The position numbers and the translations under genes are program-made. From Echinococcus granulosus (Eukaryota > Platyhelminthes > Cestoda > Cyclophyllidea > Taeniidae), in the NCBI RefSeq assembly GCF_000524195.1, contig NW_020170433.1:1-10626 (forward strand): a stretch of 10,626 nt of DNA, read 5' to 3'. Every line of letters begins with the position of its first letter. Within the stretch, counting starts at the first letter, position 1. The notes below the pieces were generated by a model, which was not told the DNA's origin, did not search any database, and worked only from the letters and a program-made list of their open reading frames with translations. Positions 1-7,296 of the stretch are shown here, piece by piece.

Positions 1-2
1 TT

Positions 3-65
3 TCTACTGCAGCCGCTGTCGATGGTGACTACAAAAAGCGCGAAATGCCCAAGGGTAACTTTTGA
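3..65 (+). CDS. Possible 3' end of a plus-strand gene (partial, runs in from left edge)
   Basis: A reading frame is open from the left edge and ends at TGA 63-65, giving 20 residues that finish with the charged stretch DYKKREMPKGNF. The product is not recognised. Two readings are possible. It may be the C-terminus of a gene lying to the left, in which case the AATAAA at 385 would sit about 320 bases downstream as its polyadenylation signal. Alternatively, TTTCTACTGCAG at 1-12 is a good splice acceptor and GTAACT at 55-60 a fair donor, so 13-54 could be a 42-base phase-preserving micro-exon. A second frame (from base 1) is also open for 28 codons, so the frame choice rests on residue composition and the splice-like signals. 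Twenty open codons are common by chance. Confidence 0.25.
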   Translation, partial: STAAAVDGDYKKREMPKGNF

Positions 66-674
66 CATGTTAGGTGGAAACTGCTGAGTCGAGCATTCGT
101 TGAAGCCACAACTGCGGCATTGGGATGAAATGTGGCCAGATTGGGTCATGCGAGCAAATGCACAGGGGAAGTGCCACTCACTATTGTAAACTTTTGTTTG
201 GTAAGAGTTTGGCGCTTCCTTCAGCCCACTTCAGGCACACTGTTCGGTTCTGATTTGTGCAAGTAAATGTTGAAAGTGCAACAGAGCAGAAGTGAAATGA
301 GAGAGACGTTGGAAACGGAAGCGGCAATGTAAATGGCTAAGGTAAAGCGAGATTGTAAGGGCTTTATGGAATTAGGAAGAAAACAATAAAATCACTCATT
401 ATTTTGTGGTGCTGCGTTCCGATCACACTGGTCAAGTTTTCCAAACAAACTTTTATAATGACATATTCTCTTCACTTCTCTAATCAACTTATGCTGCTGT
501 TGGTCAGTGCTTAGGAACTCGTAAAGTCTTTTATGGGAATTGAACGTGAACGGGACATTGAAGAGCCCACTGGCGGTGCTGTGTGGGATGGCATTTTTCG
601 GCTGCCTCACATTTCTTACCAGAAGTGAAGCAGAGCATGAAACGATGGGTCAGCAAGCAGGGCGAATGTAAGGG
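66..674. other. Stretch without a supportable gene
   Basis: This stretch is mixed-composition DNA with no repeat or RNA gene seen. It contains donor-like strings, notably GTAAGAGT near 201 and AAGGTAAAG near 340, but no convincing exon on either side. A minus-strand frame (392-610, 72 codons) is open, but of a length expected by chance. If the frame ending at 65 is real, bases 66 to about 410 would be its 3' UTR. Confidence 0.4.
385..390 (+). terminator. Candidate polyadenylation signal AATAAA
   Basis: This is a canonical AATAAA hexamer in an A-rich context. It lies about 320 bases after the stop at 63-65, a plausible 3' UTR length if that frame is the end of a gene. The hexamer alone occurs several times by chance in AT-leaning DNA, so it is supportive only. 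Confidence 0.25.
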
Positions 675-681
675 TATAAAA
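675..681 (+). promoter_or_regulatory. TATA box (TATAAAA)
   Basis: TATAAAA is embedded in GGGTATAAAATG, with GC-leaning flanks as in many animal core promoters. An initiator would be expected near 703-712, but no clear consensus initiator is visible there. The nearest ATG with a purine at -3 and a meaningful frame is at 801. This is plausible as a core promoter but not proven. Confidence 0.3.
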
Positions 682-800
682 TGACACCTACTACTGAGAT
701 GGTGGGCTGACTGACGAGGATGGAATAACTTTCCTCCAGAGCTCCACAGCATTCGATTTACCTCAGGCATACAAACCCGAACACAGTGGAGAGATCAGAC

Positions 801-917
801 ATGAGTAGAGCCTTATGCCACCAGCGCCGAGACCAAGACGTAGACAGTGGTTCCCTCAATGTCAACGAGTGTATAATTAAAGGGCTTACAAATAAGTCTA
901 CGCAGTCCTCAAAATAA
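801..917 (+). CDS. Small open reading frame, 38 codons, unknown product
   Basis: The ATG at 801 has G at -3, a moderate initiation context, and the frame ends at TAA 915-917. The predicted peptide is polar, rich in Ser, Asn, Asp and Arg, with two cysteines (residues 6 and 24). It has no hydrophobic segment, so no signal peptide or membrane anchor is seen. It starts 120 bases after the TATAAAA at 675, the right order for a short transcript, though no AATAAA follows closely. The product is not recognised. Frames of this length are frequent by chance; its placement after a TATA box is the only reason to list it. It could also be a first coding exon, but no strong donor lies inside it. Confidence 0.13.
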   Translation: MSRALCHQRRDQDVDSGSLNVNECIIKGLTNKSTQSSK

Positions 918-1125
918 CTTTTAATAAGAGCGGATGCTTTTTGAAAGTAATTTATGCTACCAAATAATCAAACTTGACCCCCTAAACCTTTTCTTATGAG
1001 GTGAAAACCCGCTGCAAAATCCACTTTTACACGAAGTGTTGTAGCTGGGACCCGAAAAACTTATCTAACTTTAATCCTAATCCGCTCATTTCCTTTGCAC
1101 TGCCTCGGATAAAAAAGGATTTACT

Positions 1126-1509
1126 TTAGCTTAATTGACCGGTCCTATCTTTTCTTAAATGAGTTCTCTCTCGCATTTGAGCTGTATCGAATGGACAGAT
1201 CTCAGCCGAGGTAGAATGGCCTTCACATGACGAACAATTGTGCAACGAGTTTGACTTCTTTCTTTTCAATTTCAATCGTTGCACCTCTGGGACGAGTAGA
1301 CGAGTTGGATGAGGAGGTGCTTTACCAAGTGGCGCATGCATTGTAGGCCAGGCGTGTTTGAGGAATGTTTTCTCTTCGGGGTTAGTAGCGCCCCATCCAG
1401 CAGGAGGTTCAAACTTTCTAACCGCCTCCCTCCTACGAGGTACATGCAAACAAACATGCATTACAATCGCATTTGACTTATGACAATGACATTCACAGTC
1501 CGCAAGCAC
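1126..1509 (-). CDS. Open frame of 127 codons, unknown product, doubtful
   Basis: On the minus strand a frame is open from an ATG at 1509 to a stop at 1126. The N-terminal third has scattered Cys and His, the middle is Pro- and Lys-rich (motif KFEPPAGWGATNPEEK, residues about 32-47), and a basic cluster LKLKRKKS lies near residue 79. No domain is recognised. A second minus-strand frame over 1272-1457 is open at the same place, so frame choice is ambiguous. A polypyrimidine-like run ending in GTAG (revcomp of about 1436-1439) could be an acceptor and TTGGTAAAG (near 1325) a donor, giving an exon-sized piece of about 110 bases. The length is close to the longest expected by chance in 10 kb. Confidence 0.12.
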   Translation of the reverse strand: MLADCECHCHKSNAIVMHVCLHVPRRREAVRKFEPPAGWGATNPEEKTFLKHAWPTMHAPLGKAPPHPTRLLVPEVQRLKLKRKKSNSLHNCSSCEGHSTSAEICPFDTAQMRERTHLRKDRTGQLS

Positions 1510-2718
1510 GGGAACAGAAAGGCTGCCTCGTCTTTTGGAGGTGTGCGTTGAGTGAGTGGATGGGGAGTTTAGAGGTAACCAATGGTATTATCGTTAAAAT
1601 ACAAAAGTATCCATAAAGCGGTTGACAGAAGAGATTAAAGTAGTGACAGTCGTTCCAGCTTATTGTTATTCATTGATGAATGTCCAGTGGGTGGGTTTCA
1701 TTCACTTAGTACTTGCTACGACCACCCCACCTCAGTTGCTGTAAGAGTAAACGGACTGTCTCATCAATCATGACTGGAAGGAGGCTTTGATACCTTCATC
1801 TGGAAGTTGCATAACATCAATGATAGTTTTTCCTGATAAAGATTAAAGAGTTTTAAAGAACCTGAAGCATCTACCATTGGGTAGCTCTCCTTTAAGTTAT
1901 AAATTTTCTAAATATATCTTCTTTCAACGCTCTGCACTTTTCGCTAAAGGCTTTCGCAGGCACAGATTTGTAATTTTCTTAGACTGGGATCATAAACGAG
2001 GCAACTGACGTTGCCAGAGGGGAGAGGGAGGTAGTTGAAGCACTTTCCACCTTTAAAGAAAAAAGGTGGTAATAACGGTGCACTTTAAGGAGAAACGAAA
2101 GACCACTTTGAGCGTCCGCCTCGTTGAACCGAGTGATCAGGCGGTGTGATTTATGAATGAAAACCACTTGTAGATCAGAAAATAAAGTCTCCAATTATAA
2201 TAGCGCTTGAGAGTAGTATCATAAAAATATGTTAAAAAAACTTAGTTGGGACGTGAGACTCAAGTATGAGCATTTCAGATGCTCGTCGCTCGTCATTAGA
2301 AAATTTGCCACAAAGCCTTGCAATGGTCTTCATTCACGTGATGCTTCCGAATTTCCTTTAGTCGCCTAGCAGTGCTGCATTGGCCTTAAACCACTTTATT
2401 GTCAGATCACTTCAATATAAGACTTAATGTTTTGGGATGTTGTCATTCATTTGCTGATTTGTAACAGCAACGACTACCTCAATCATGATGTAGCTGCCTT
2501 GGGGCCCATAATGCAGAACCTGCGATCGGGGTAGCTGCTATGATTAACAATAACTTTTGAAATGTCCTTGTGGTACAACTGCCAATTTGGCCACCCGAAA
2601 CGGATGTCTTGCCTCTGTGTCTCTAGTGTACCTGTTATCCCACCCATTCAGTGAAAGCTGCCAGAATCTATTGAAGATGTTCTAAGACTTACGATGATGG
2701 AATTGAACTAGTATAAAC

Positions 2719-2737
2719 TCTAAGAAGGTCTAAGAAG
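2719..2737. repeat. Two-copy 10-base tandem TCTAAGAAG(G)
   Basis: TCTAAGAAG occurs at 2719-2727 and again at 2729-2737, a period of exactly 10. This is a small local duplication with no associated motif. Confidence 0.6.
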
Positions 2738-4331
2738 CTGGGAGCATTGGCACTAGCGTGGAGGCTGATTTTCGGGTTGTAGTATGGTTGCCAAGGGTGA
2801 TGCAATTTCTGACTAAATTAAATACTCCTCTGGTACTCTCCTATCGTGGTCATGTTAACCTCAAAAATGAATGACACGAGAAACTCACTTTGAAGCAAAG
2901 GTAAATAATGCTGAGCCAAGTAACCGACTTCATGGATACTGTATGCACAGACGCATAGCAGTGCATCGTTCAAAAAAGCTTTAAGGGACTAAAATAATTA
3001 GAAGTAGTCCATTTTTATTGCCTTTCCAAAGTGTTTTGTTAACTTCGTTCCCTTGGTCAGGTGCGTTGGGAGACACACTATTTCTGATACCCACGCCTTA
3101 GTTGTTCGATGGAGACTGCTTTTCCCTTCAACAGCTACCAAGAATACAACGCTCTCCTCATAGAAGATACTTAAAAAGTCTTAAGGTCTTATCTTTTGCC
3201 CTCTCAAAAAATTCCATATCCACTTCATGCGGACAAAAGTAGACAGGGAAGAGTCGTTCCTTTTGATTGGGGAGGAGATTAAACGTTCGGATAATGGCAA
3301 AATTAATGGAATTTTGGCAGACGTTTCAATTTGTGCTAAGGTTTGAGCAGTATATGGGGAGGACTGTTTTGCCACCCTTAAAATGCAGGTAAAAAATGCA
3401 ACCTTTTGGCTTTAGGGAGGTAGATGTGTCCAGGCAGAGGATGGAGGAAAGCAATTCCTTAATGGAATGTATACGCAAAGCTGCTGTAGACGACCTCTCA
3501 ATCAAACCGGTTAACCAAGCATTTTAATCCAGTGCAAGTCATGAATGAGGCATCAAATTACATTTAAAGAAACGGATCTTTTACCAATCATATTGAATCA
3601 GGACAGTAATTTTTCTTCTTGATGATGGTACTTTTAAACTGTTTGATGCAGTTCCCGAGACTTCTCTTAAGAAACTGCATTAGCGAAGGTGGGCATTTGC
3701 TGACAGTCTCGGATGTCCATCGCTACTCATAAAAACACTGGCCTCAAGGCAGAGTCATTTAGTAAAGGACGCTTTTAAAATTGTTTCATGGAGAAGAGAA
3801 TTTGCATCCCTTCCTTTTTGCCACTTTAGTCTTACCTAAGTGCTGCCCGCCCATATCCACCTGAGTTCTGTCCAGCTAGTGGAGAGGTGGAGGAAGTGTT
3901 GCGAGTTTGGCTTGGTTAACATCTTCACACAAATAAGGTAGACAACTGCGAAATGCATTTTTCCAGATTTTCATCAAGGCGGGTGTCACTTCAGTAGTTA
4001 ATAGCGTTCCTGTGGACTGCGAGACTGGGGTAGTTGCAGGAAATAGACTTCCTTTTTAACCCTCCCATCCCCAGAATATGTCCTTCTTCCATTACTTCAA
4101 AGTGTGGCAATCAGTAATGGAAACCAAGGTAGTTGTCCTTTAAGGTCGTGCTTGCTTTCCGCCGCCGCCAGCATAAGATAGTGGAGCCTTAAGCTCCCGT
4201 TGCCTAAACCGAGAGTTAAAAAAAGTGTGCCATTTGAGCTGAGGCAAATTGTAAGTAGACACCAAATTACTCAAAAGCGCGTTCTGATTCTCATTCCCTT
4301 CATTTACGGGCAAAAGTGGCTTAAGACTGTT

Positions 4332-4592
4332 TCACTTGTCCACACCAAAGTTGGCATTGTCACCTCCTGAGTCCTCGCTGAATTTGTAACGGGTCATATG
4401 TGGCTGGTATATAGAGGGATAAAAAGGGAGGCGATTGACATGGCTAGAAGGCCAAGCCAAAGAATGGAAGTACGTCCTACAAACAGTAAGGTGTTCACTA
4501 CAAATATAATGAAAAATGTTGTGGTGAGAAGTCATGAAAATGAAATTGGAGCAAAAGTGAGGGAACCGCTTTTGCTTTGGAAAAGCAGACAA
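4332..4592 (-). CDS. Minus-strand open frame, possible terminal exon at 4332-4403
   Basis: The frame is open for 86 codons on the minus strand and stops at 4332. The full frame is unconvincing, but the last 23 codons (4403-4335) follow a good acceptor. Read on the minus strand, the run CCTCCCTTTTTATCCCTC leads into ATATACCAG, cleaving after 4404 in phase 0. The encoded tail is polar and acidic (…FSEDSGGDNANFGVDK) and could be a protein C-terminus. No minus-strand polyadenylation signal (TTTATT on the plus strand) lies within the next 1 kb, which weakens this. A plus-strand frame (4398-4634, 78 codons) overlaps and is equally unassigned. The product is not recognised. Confidence 0.13.
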   Translation of the reverse strand: MSAFPKQKRFPHFCSNFIFMTSHHNIFHYICSEHLTVCRTYFHSLAWPSSHVNRLPFYPSIYQPHMTRYKFSEDSGGDNANFGVDK

Positions 4593-4700
4593 TTAAATCC
4601 ATCATTTATTTTTCAGACTCACCACATTAATTAGTGAGACGGTTTTCCAAACGGCAATGCCGATTCCGACGATAGTCATTAGGTAAGATTATGCGTCGGT

Positions 4701-4710
4701 TGATTAATCA
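4701..4710. promoter_or_regulatory. Palindrome TGATTAATCA (homeodomain-like site)
   Basis: This is a perfect 10-base palindrome with two TAAT/ATTA cores. TGATTAAT matches the known Pbx-Hox composite consensus, here readable on both strands. A second ATTAATTAG core lies at about 4627-4635. Function is inferred from motif knowledge only. Confidence 0.3.
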
Positions 4711-5090
4711 TTCAATACATGCCAGCACAGGGTTTCTCGCTGGTCGCCTTTCATTGTGTAGCAGCGTAGGCTCGGTAAACCGTTTCACTCCATACGTGGC
4801 CTATTTAAATATGACAGAATGGGAAAATGAAAGTAACTAAACAACTTGGGAAAAAAATTTGTGGGAATTGTTTCTTCATCCTGTATGGGGTCAAGGGAAC
4901 AAAGAGGGAAGAGGTCGACCCATGAATCAGGCATCCGGTGAGTACGGCATTGCCTTGTTCCCAGTGCTGACGATTCATCTGCCAAATCAAAGGCATATCT
5001 TGCTAAAGCCTTTTTTCCTGAAAATAGACTAACTGATGTAGAATGTCGCCCAACATTGCATAATTATTTCAAAAAAAAAGTAGAGAAATT

Positions 5091-5122
5091 GGTGATTACG
5101 TATTATGATTACTGGTGATTAA
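5091..5122. promoter_or_regulatory. Triple TGATTA motif cluster
   Basis: TGATTA occurs at 5093, 5106 and 5116 within 30 bases, all in the same direction. The 8-mer GGTGATTA is duplicated at 5091 and 5114. The reverse complement TAATCA is a homeodomain-type core. This could be a homotypic transcription-factor cluster or a small imperfect tandem duplication. It lies just after an A9 run (5071-5079). Confidence 0.35.
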
Positions 5123-5201
5123 GATAGTTACGGTAGAGCTAAAATTATCTTAACAGCGGTTAATGCCAAGAGCAGCTAAAAGCCATTTTTAAGAAGGCGA
5201 A

Positions 5202-5212
5202 AATAAAATAAA
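5202..5212 (+). terminator. Overlapping AATAAA pair
   Basis: AATAAA at 5202-5207 overlaps a second AATAAA at 5207-5212, followed by a T-rich stretch. This is possibly a plus-strand polyadenylation site, but no coding region is identifiable upstream, so it may be simple A-rich sequence. Confidence 0.15.
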
Positions 5213-5233
5213 ATGTAACTTTTTTATAAAGGT

Positions 5234-5623
5234 TTAAGCCCAGTAGTTGATTGGCGAACTTTTGGAGAGAATCAGTGCTTTTAAGCCATGCTCCATGATA
5301 CAGAACGCCCAAATTTCCTTGGAGTGATTATCAGCCAAAATTGTCAAGAAGTAATACTTGAGTGGTGGTGGTGCTTCAGACGAACAGGAAATTTTGATTA
5401 CCCATGCATCTGCAAAAAAAGGTGCGACCATTGACTCTAAACGGCTAATATGTTGGTTCTGGGACTGGACAGAGCCAGTCGGTCCAGAGCGAGGCAAAGA
5501 TAGTAGTGCTTGCGTGCATGCGACATCGTACTGTAATATAGAAAGTTTCTTCTCAGTGGGAAACGGGGGCAGAACCTCAAGCCGTATGGAGGATTTGAAG
5601 ATGCAGTGGGACACGTTAACCAT
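5234..5623 (-). CDS. Open frame of 129 codons, unknown product, doubtful
   Basis: A minus-strand frame is open from ATG 5623 to a stop at 5234. It encodes a mildly hydrophobic protein with 7 Cys and a Pro run (EAPPPLKYY, near residue 84), with no recognised motif. The plus strand is also open over most of it (5358-5636, and 5537-5818), as is another minus frame (5437-5712), so this is a segment depleted of stops in several frames. That pattern argues for base composition as much as for coding. The overlapping plus-strand frame with splice signals (5557-5667) competes with it. Confidence 0.12.
   Translation of the reverse strand: MVNVSHCIFKSSIRLEVLPPFPTEKKLSILQYDVACTQALLSLPRSGPTGSVQSQNQHISRLESMVAPFFADAWVIKISCSSEAPPPLKYYFLTILADNHSKEIWAFCIMEHGLKALILSKSSPINYWA
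5458..5488. repeat. Inverted repeat able to form a bulged hairpin
   Basis: The inner arms GACTGG (5463-5468) and CCAGTC (5475-5480) flank a 6-base loop. The outer arms TCTGG (5458-5462) and CCAGA (5484-5488) extend the stem after a 3-base bulge. Together this gives 11 paired bases. No T-run follows, so it is not a Pol III or bacterial-type terminator. Confidence 0.5.
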
Positions 5624-5667
5624 GGAAATGTGTTAAAATCGGTCGTAAATACTTCCGCCGGTGACAG
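5557..5667 (+). CDS. Candidate internal exon (111 bases)
   Basis: The plus-strand frame is open from 5537 to the TAG at 5816-5818. Within it, GTTTCTTCTCAG (ending 5556) is a strong polypyrimidine acceptor and GACAG|GTACGG (GT at 5668) a good donor. The 111-base segment between them is a multiple of three and stays open, encoding a Gly-, Lys- and Asn-rich peptide (for example NLKPYGGFEDAVGH). The product is not recognised. Unspliced, the frame continues into a CPAC motif without a proper zinc-binding arrangement. Splice-like pairs of this quality arise by chance in 10 kb, and no linked exons were found. Confidence 0.15.
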
Positions 5668-6026
5668 GTACGGTCGTGGTTTATGCCCGGCCTGTGGTAA
5701 TCTGGTTACCATTCAGCCAGGTAGTGAGACACATGATCTTGGTAAATCGTGGTGCAACCTGCTAAAGCATAACCTCCATCAGGGAGCAGAGGCAGGATAC
5801 CTAAGATGTGTTTACTAGCTCAGACCATTGCATCGTCAGGATTTCATCGATTCATCTTCAATGGACGGTTCCCCAAGCCCTACTAGTCAGTGGCATTTGG
5901 TAAACTGCCAGACTTAACACATTGCAAGTGCGGCAGAGGTGCCGTACTGGGACGTGAAATGTCAAAGTACCCAGATCTAATTTCGAAGAATTCTCCCCCA
6001 TTTCGTTAACTCAGTTAGTATTTTAA

Positions 6027-6443
6027 TTATTTCGAGGGGCTCACAAAACCACTACCATCCTGCTGATGTGCAAGTATCCACTGAACACGGTGGATAACTT
6101 GGTCATTAGCAGGGATCGGCGCTGTCTGAAGAACAAAATGGATTGCACACCGCCAAAGTTACTTATGAATAAGCCAGACAGTGGGAAACATTTCCTCGGT
6201 TCATTTACCCCCAACGAAATCGCATCAACCAATCTGGTCAAGTTTCATCCCAACGCTATCGCTGTTGCTTCCATGATTGATGATGCAGCATACCAACATT
6301 TGCTCAGGGTTGTGCACTTGACACTACCACAACATTTTGGGTTCTTCGTGGTCCATAGACGCCTTACACACCACACCATCATCGTCATCACCGCCAGCAT
6401 CAGTGGATTGGATGTCACAACGGATTTAAAACGCCACCTCTGA
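6027..6443 (+). CDS. Open frame with ATG at 6066, 125 codons, unknown product
   Basis: The frame is open from 6027, has its first ATG at 6066 and ends at TGA 6441-6443. The predicted protein has a basic, Cys-containing N-terminus (residues 1-45), then a mixed region. Its C-terminal third is hydrophobic and His-rich (motifs HFGFFVVHRR near residue 89, and HHTIIVITASISG near residue 101). The ATC/ACC codon run there resembles low-complexity sequence. No family is recognised and no clear splice signals flank it. It is antisense to the end of the 6245-6745 minus frame, and at most one is likely real. It lies upstream of the promoter-like region and could be the last part of a separate gene. Confidence 0.18.
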   Translation, partial: LFRGAHKTTTILLMCKYPLNTVDNLVISRDRRCLKNKMDCTPPKLLMNKPDSGKHFLGSFTPNEIASTNLVKFHPNAIAVASMIDDAAYQHLLRVVHLTLPQHFGFFVVHRRLTHHTIIVITASISGLDVTTDLKRHL

Positions 6444-6745
6444 CAAGCATGTATTCGAATGCAGTTTTCTTCATATTCCTTCAATTCTCCTCCTTCAAGT
6501 AAGTGCGGTGAGCCTCTTCTTCTATCCCATTGGTCAAACAGGCCAATTCTCCAATCCATACTCCTTCCCTGACGAAACGTATGCTCACTGGACTTTGTGT
6601 TTCTGGGCGAGACGTTGTTTCTAGAATCCAAAAGCCTATCGACAAGCAACTCCACTTCCACCACCCACCAACCCCCTTCATCTCCCAACTGTCCTTTCCA
6701 CGTGGCACGTGATTGGTTAGGGCGGAGAGAAGAGGTGATAATCAT
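6245..6745 (-). CDS. Longest open frame (166 codons), minus strand, probably spurious
   Basis: ATG at 6745 to a stop at 6245 is the longest frame in the window. The translation has many Trp and Arg residues, runs such as GGWWVVEVELL and MTMMVWCVRR, and no domain. Its first 16 codons (6745-6698) overlap the E-box/CCAAT/GC-box cluster, an unlikely place for coding sequence. Much of the rest reads across pyrimidine-rich plus-strand DNA, which depletes stops on the opposite strand. A frame of this length is only slightly beyond what chance gives in 10 kb at this composition. If real, it would be a single-exon protein of unknown role; I consider that improbable. Confidence 0.12.
   Translation of the reverse strand: MIITSSLRPNQSRATWKGQLGDEGGWWVVEVELLVDRLLDSRNNVSPRNTKSSEHTFRQGRSMDWRIGLFDQWDRRRGSPHLLEGGELKEYEENCIRIHACQRWRFKSVVTSNPLMLAVMTMMVWCVRRLWTTKNPKCCGSVKCTTLSKCWYAASSIMEATAIALG
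6529..6555. promoter_or_regulatory. Cluster of three CCAAT boxes
   Basis: ATTGG at 6529-6533 (CCAAT on minus), CCAAT at 6543-6547 and CCAAT at 6551-6555 sit within 27 bases. CCAAT boxes are NF-Y sites in animal promoters. They lie 145-190 bases left of the E-box/GC-box cluster, a typical spacing for proximal promoter elements, possibly serving a divergent promoter. Confidence 0.35.
6699..6725. promoter_or_regulatory. Composite promoter: two E-boxes, CCAAT box, GC box
   Basis: In 27 bases there are CACGTG (6699-6704), CACGTG (6706-6711), ATTGG (6712-6716, a CCAAT box on the minus strand with context AACCAATCACGTG) and GGGCGG (6720-6725). CACGTG is the bHLH-Zip (USF/Myc/Max type) core, CCAAT the NF-Y core and GGGCGG the Sp1/KLF core. 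Such packing is characteristic of TATA-less animal promoters. The direction is unclear. A strong donor AAG|GTGAGA at 6780 and the downstream stop-poor tract favour plus-strand transcription. Confidence 0.5.
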
Positions 6746-6856
6746 CAGAGAGAAAAGCAGAGGCAGAGGAACAGGGAAGGTGAGAATGAGGCAGCATCCC
6801 TCTCCTCTCCCCTCATCATCTCCTCACCTCGTCTCTCCTTCTTGCTGTCTCACCCT
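6720..6856 (+). other. Purine-to-pyrimidine strand switch, possible 5' UTR intron 6780-6865
   Basis: Bases 6720-6793 are mostly purine, and 6794-6856 are mostly pyrimidine with CTC repeats. Within this, AAG|GTGAGA (GT at 6780) is a near-consensus donor. After the pyrimidine tract, CCCTCTTTGTGAG gives an acceptor at 6865, defining an 86-base intron of a size common in compact invertebrate genomes. CTGCAG slightly further on is an alternative acceptor. The two halves are also partly complementary and could fold back. Inference only. Confidence 0.25.
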
Positions 6857-6935
6857 CTTTGTGAGATGCGTTGTCGTGCACTGCAGTGTGATTGACTAAT
6901 ATGAGAGGTTCGTGATAGAGACAATTCATTGCACT

Positions 6936-6943
6936 CCAATCAG
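6936..6943 (+). promoter_or_regulatory. CCAAT box (CCAATCAG)
   Basis: This matches the extended NF-Y consensus CCAATCAG exactly. It lies about 220 bases right of the composite E-box/CCAAT/GC element and belongs to the same promoter-like region. Confidence 0.4.
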
Positions 6944-7061
6944 TCGCATCACGTTAAATGGAGCAGTTGTGTGGGATGGACAGTTCTCGGGAGTTGTTTG
7001 GCCTTCAAAGGGTGAACAATTGCAAGCAAATGCAGATGGTGACACGCCTAGCTTGCGGTCC

Positions 7062-7135
7062 ATCACACACACCGAACAGGCATCCAGACACACGCATACA
7101 CACACATGGGGAGAGAGAGGGGGAGAGATGGGGAC
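7062..7135. repeat. Imperfect CA then GA/GGGG simple repeat
   Basis: CA-rich units at 7062-7106 give way to GA and G-rich units at 7107-7135, with G4-5 runs at 7108, 7119 and 7130. The long open frames on both strands across 6910-7300 are by-products of this low-complexity DNA (translations rich in His-Thr or Pro-Ser) and are not called as genes. Confidence 0.6.
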
Positions 7136-7191
7136 AGAAAGGCGACATAGGCTTTTGGAATGAGGTGATGTGTGTCTTGGAGGTGTGCGGT

Positions 7192-7236
7192 GGGTAGTGG
7201 GTGGTGGGTGGGTGGATGAGTGGAGGCGTAGGTGGG
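7192..7236 (+). other. GGGT-rich tract with G-quadruplex motif
   Basis: Four GGG runs at 7192-7194, 7199-7201, 7206-7208 and 7210-7212 are separated by loops of 4, 4 and 1 bases, meeting the G3+N1-7 quadruplex rule on the plus strand. A further GGG lies at 7234-7236. The position, about 500 bases downstream of the promoter cluster, fits a transcribed-strand regulatory role but does not show one. Confidence 0.55.
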
Positions 7237-7296
7237 TGGTTGGTTTGACGGCAACCGGCAATGTGTTTGTTGGAATGAACAATGCTACCCGTACAG

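Larger units (their letters stand above)
918..4331. other. Long stretch without a supportable gene
   Basis: About 3.4 kb of AT-leaning sequence lacks a transposon end, tRNA, rRNA or long repeat that I can see. Open frames such as 1979-2194 (minus, 71 codons) and 3181-3375 (minus, 64 codons) are of chance length and carry no motif. One AATAAA lies near 2180 (plus). A two-copy 10-base tandem lies at 2719-2737. The best it can be called is intergenic or intronic DNA. Confidence 0.45.

Noticed and set aside
2489..2538. GTAGCTGC occurring twice about 42 bases apart
   Set aside because: A single 8-mer pair without further similarity between the flanks is expected by chance.
4398..4634. 78-codon plus-strand frame with TATATAG inside its first codons
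   Set aside because: The initiation context is poor, the length is within chance and no motif is seen; the strong acceptor-like TTTATTTTTCAG near 4616 leads to only a few open codons.
5437..5712. 91-codon minus-strand frame
   Set aside because: It overlaps three other open frames, and has no motif and no splice or initiation support.
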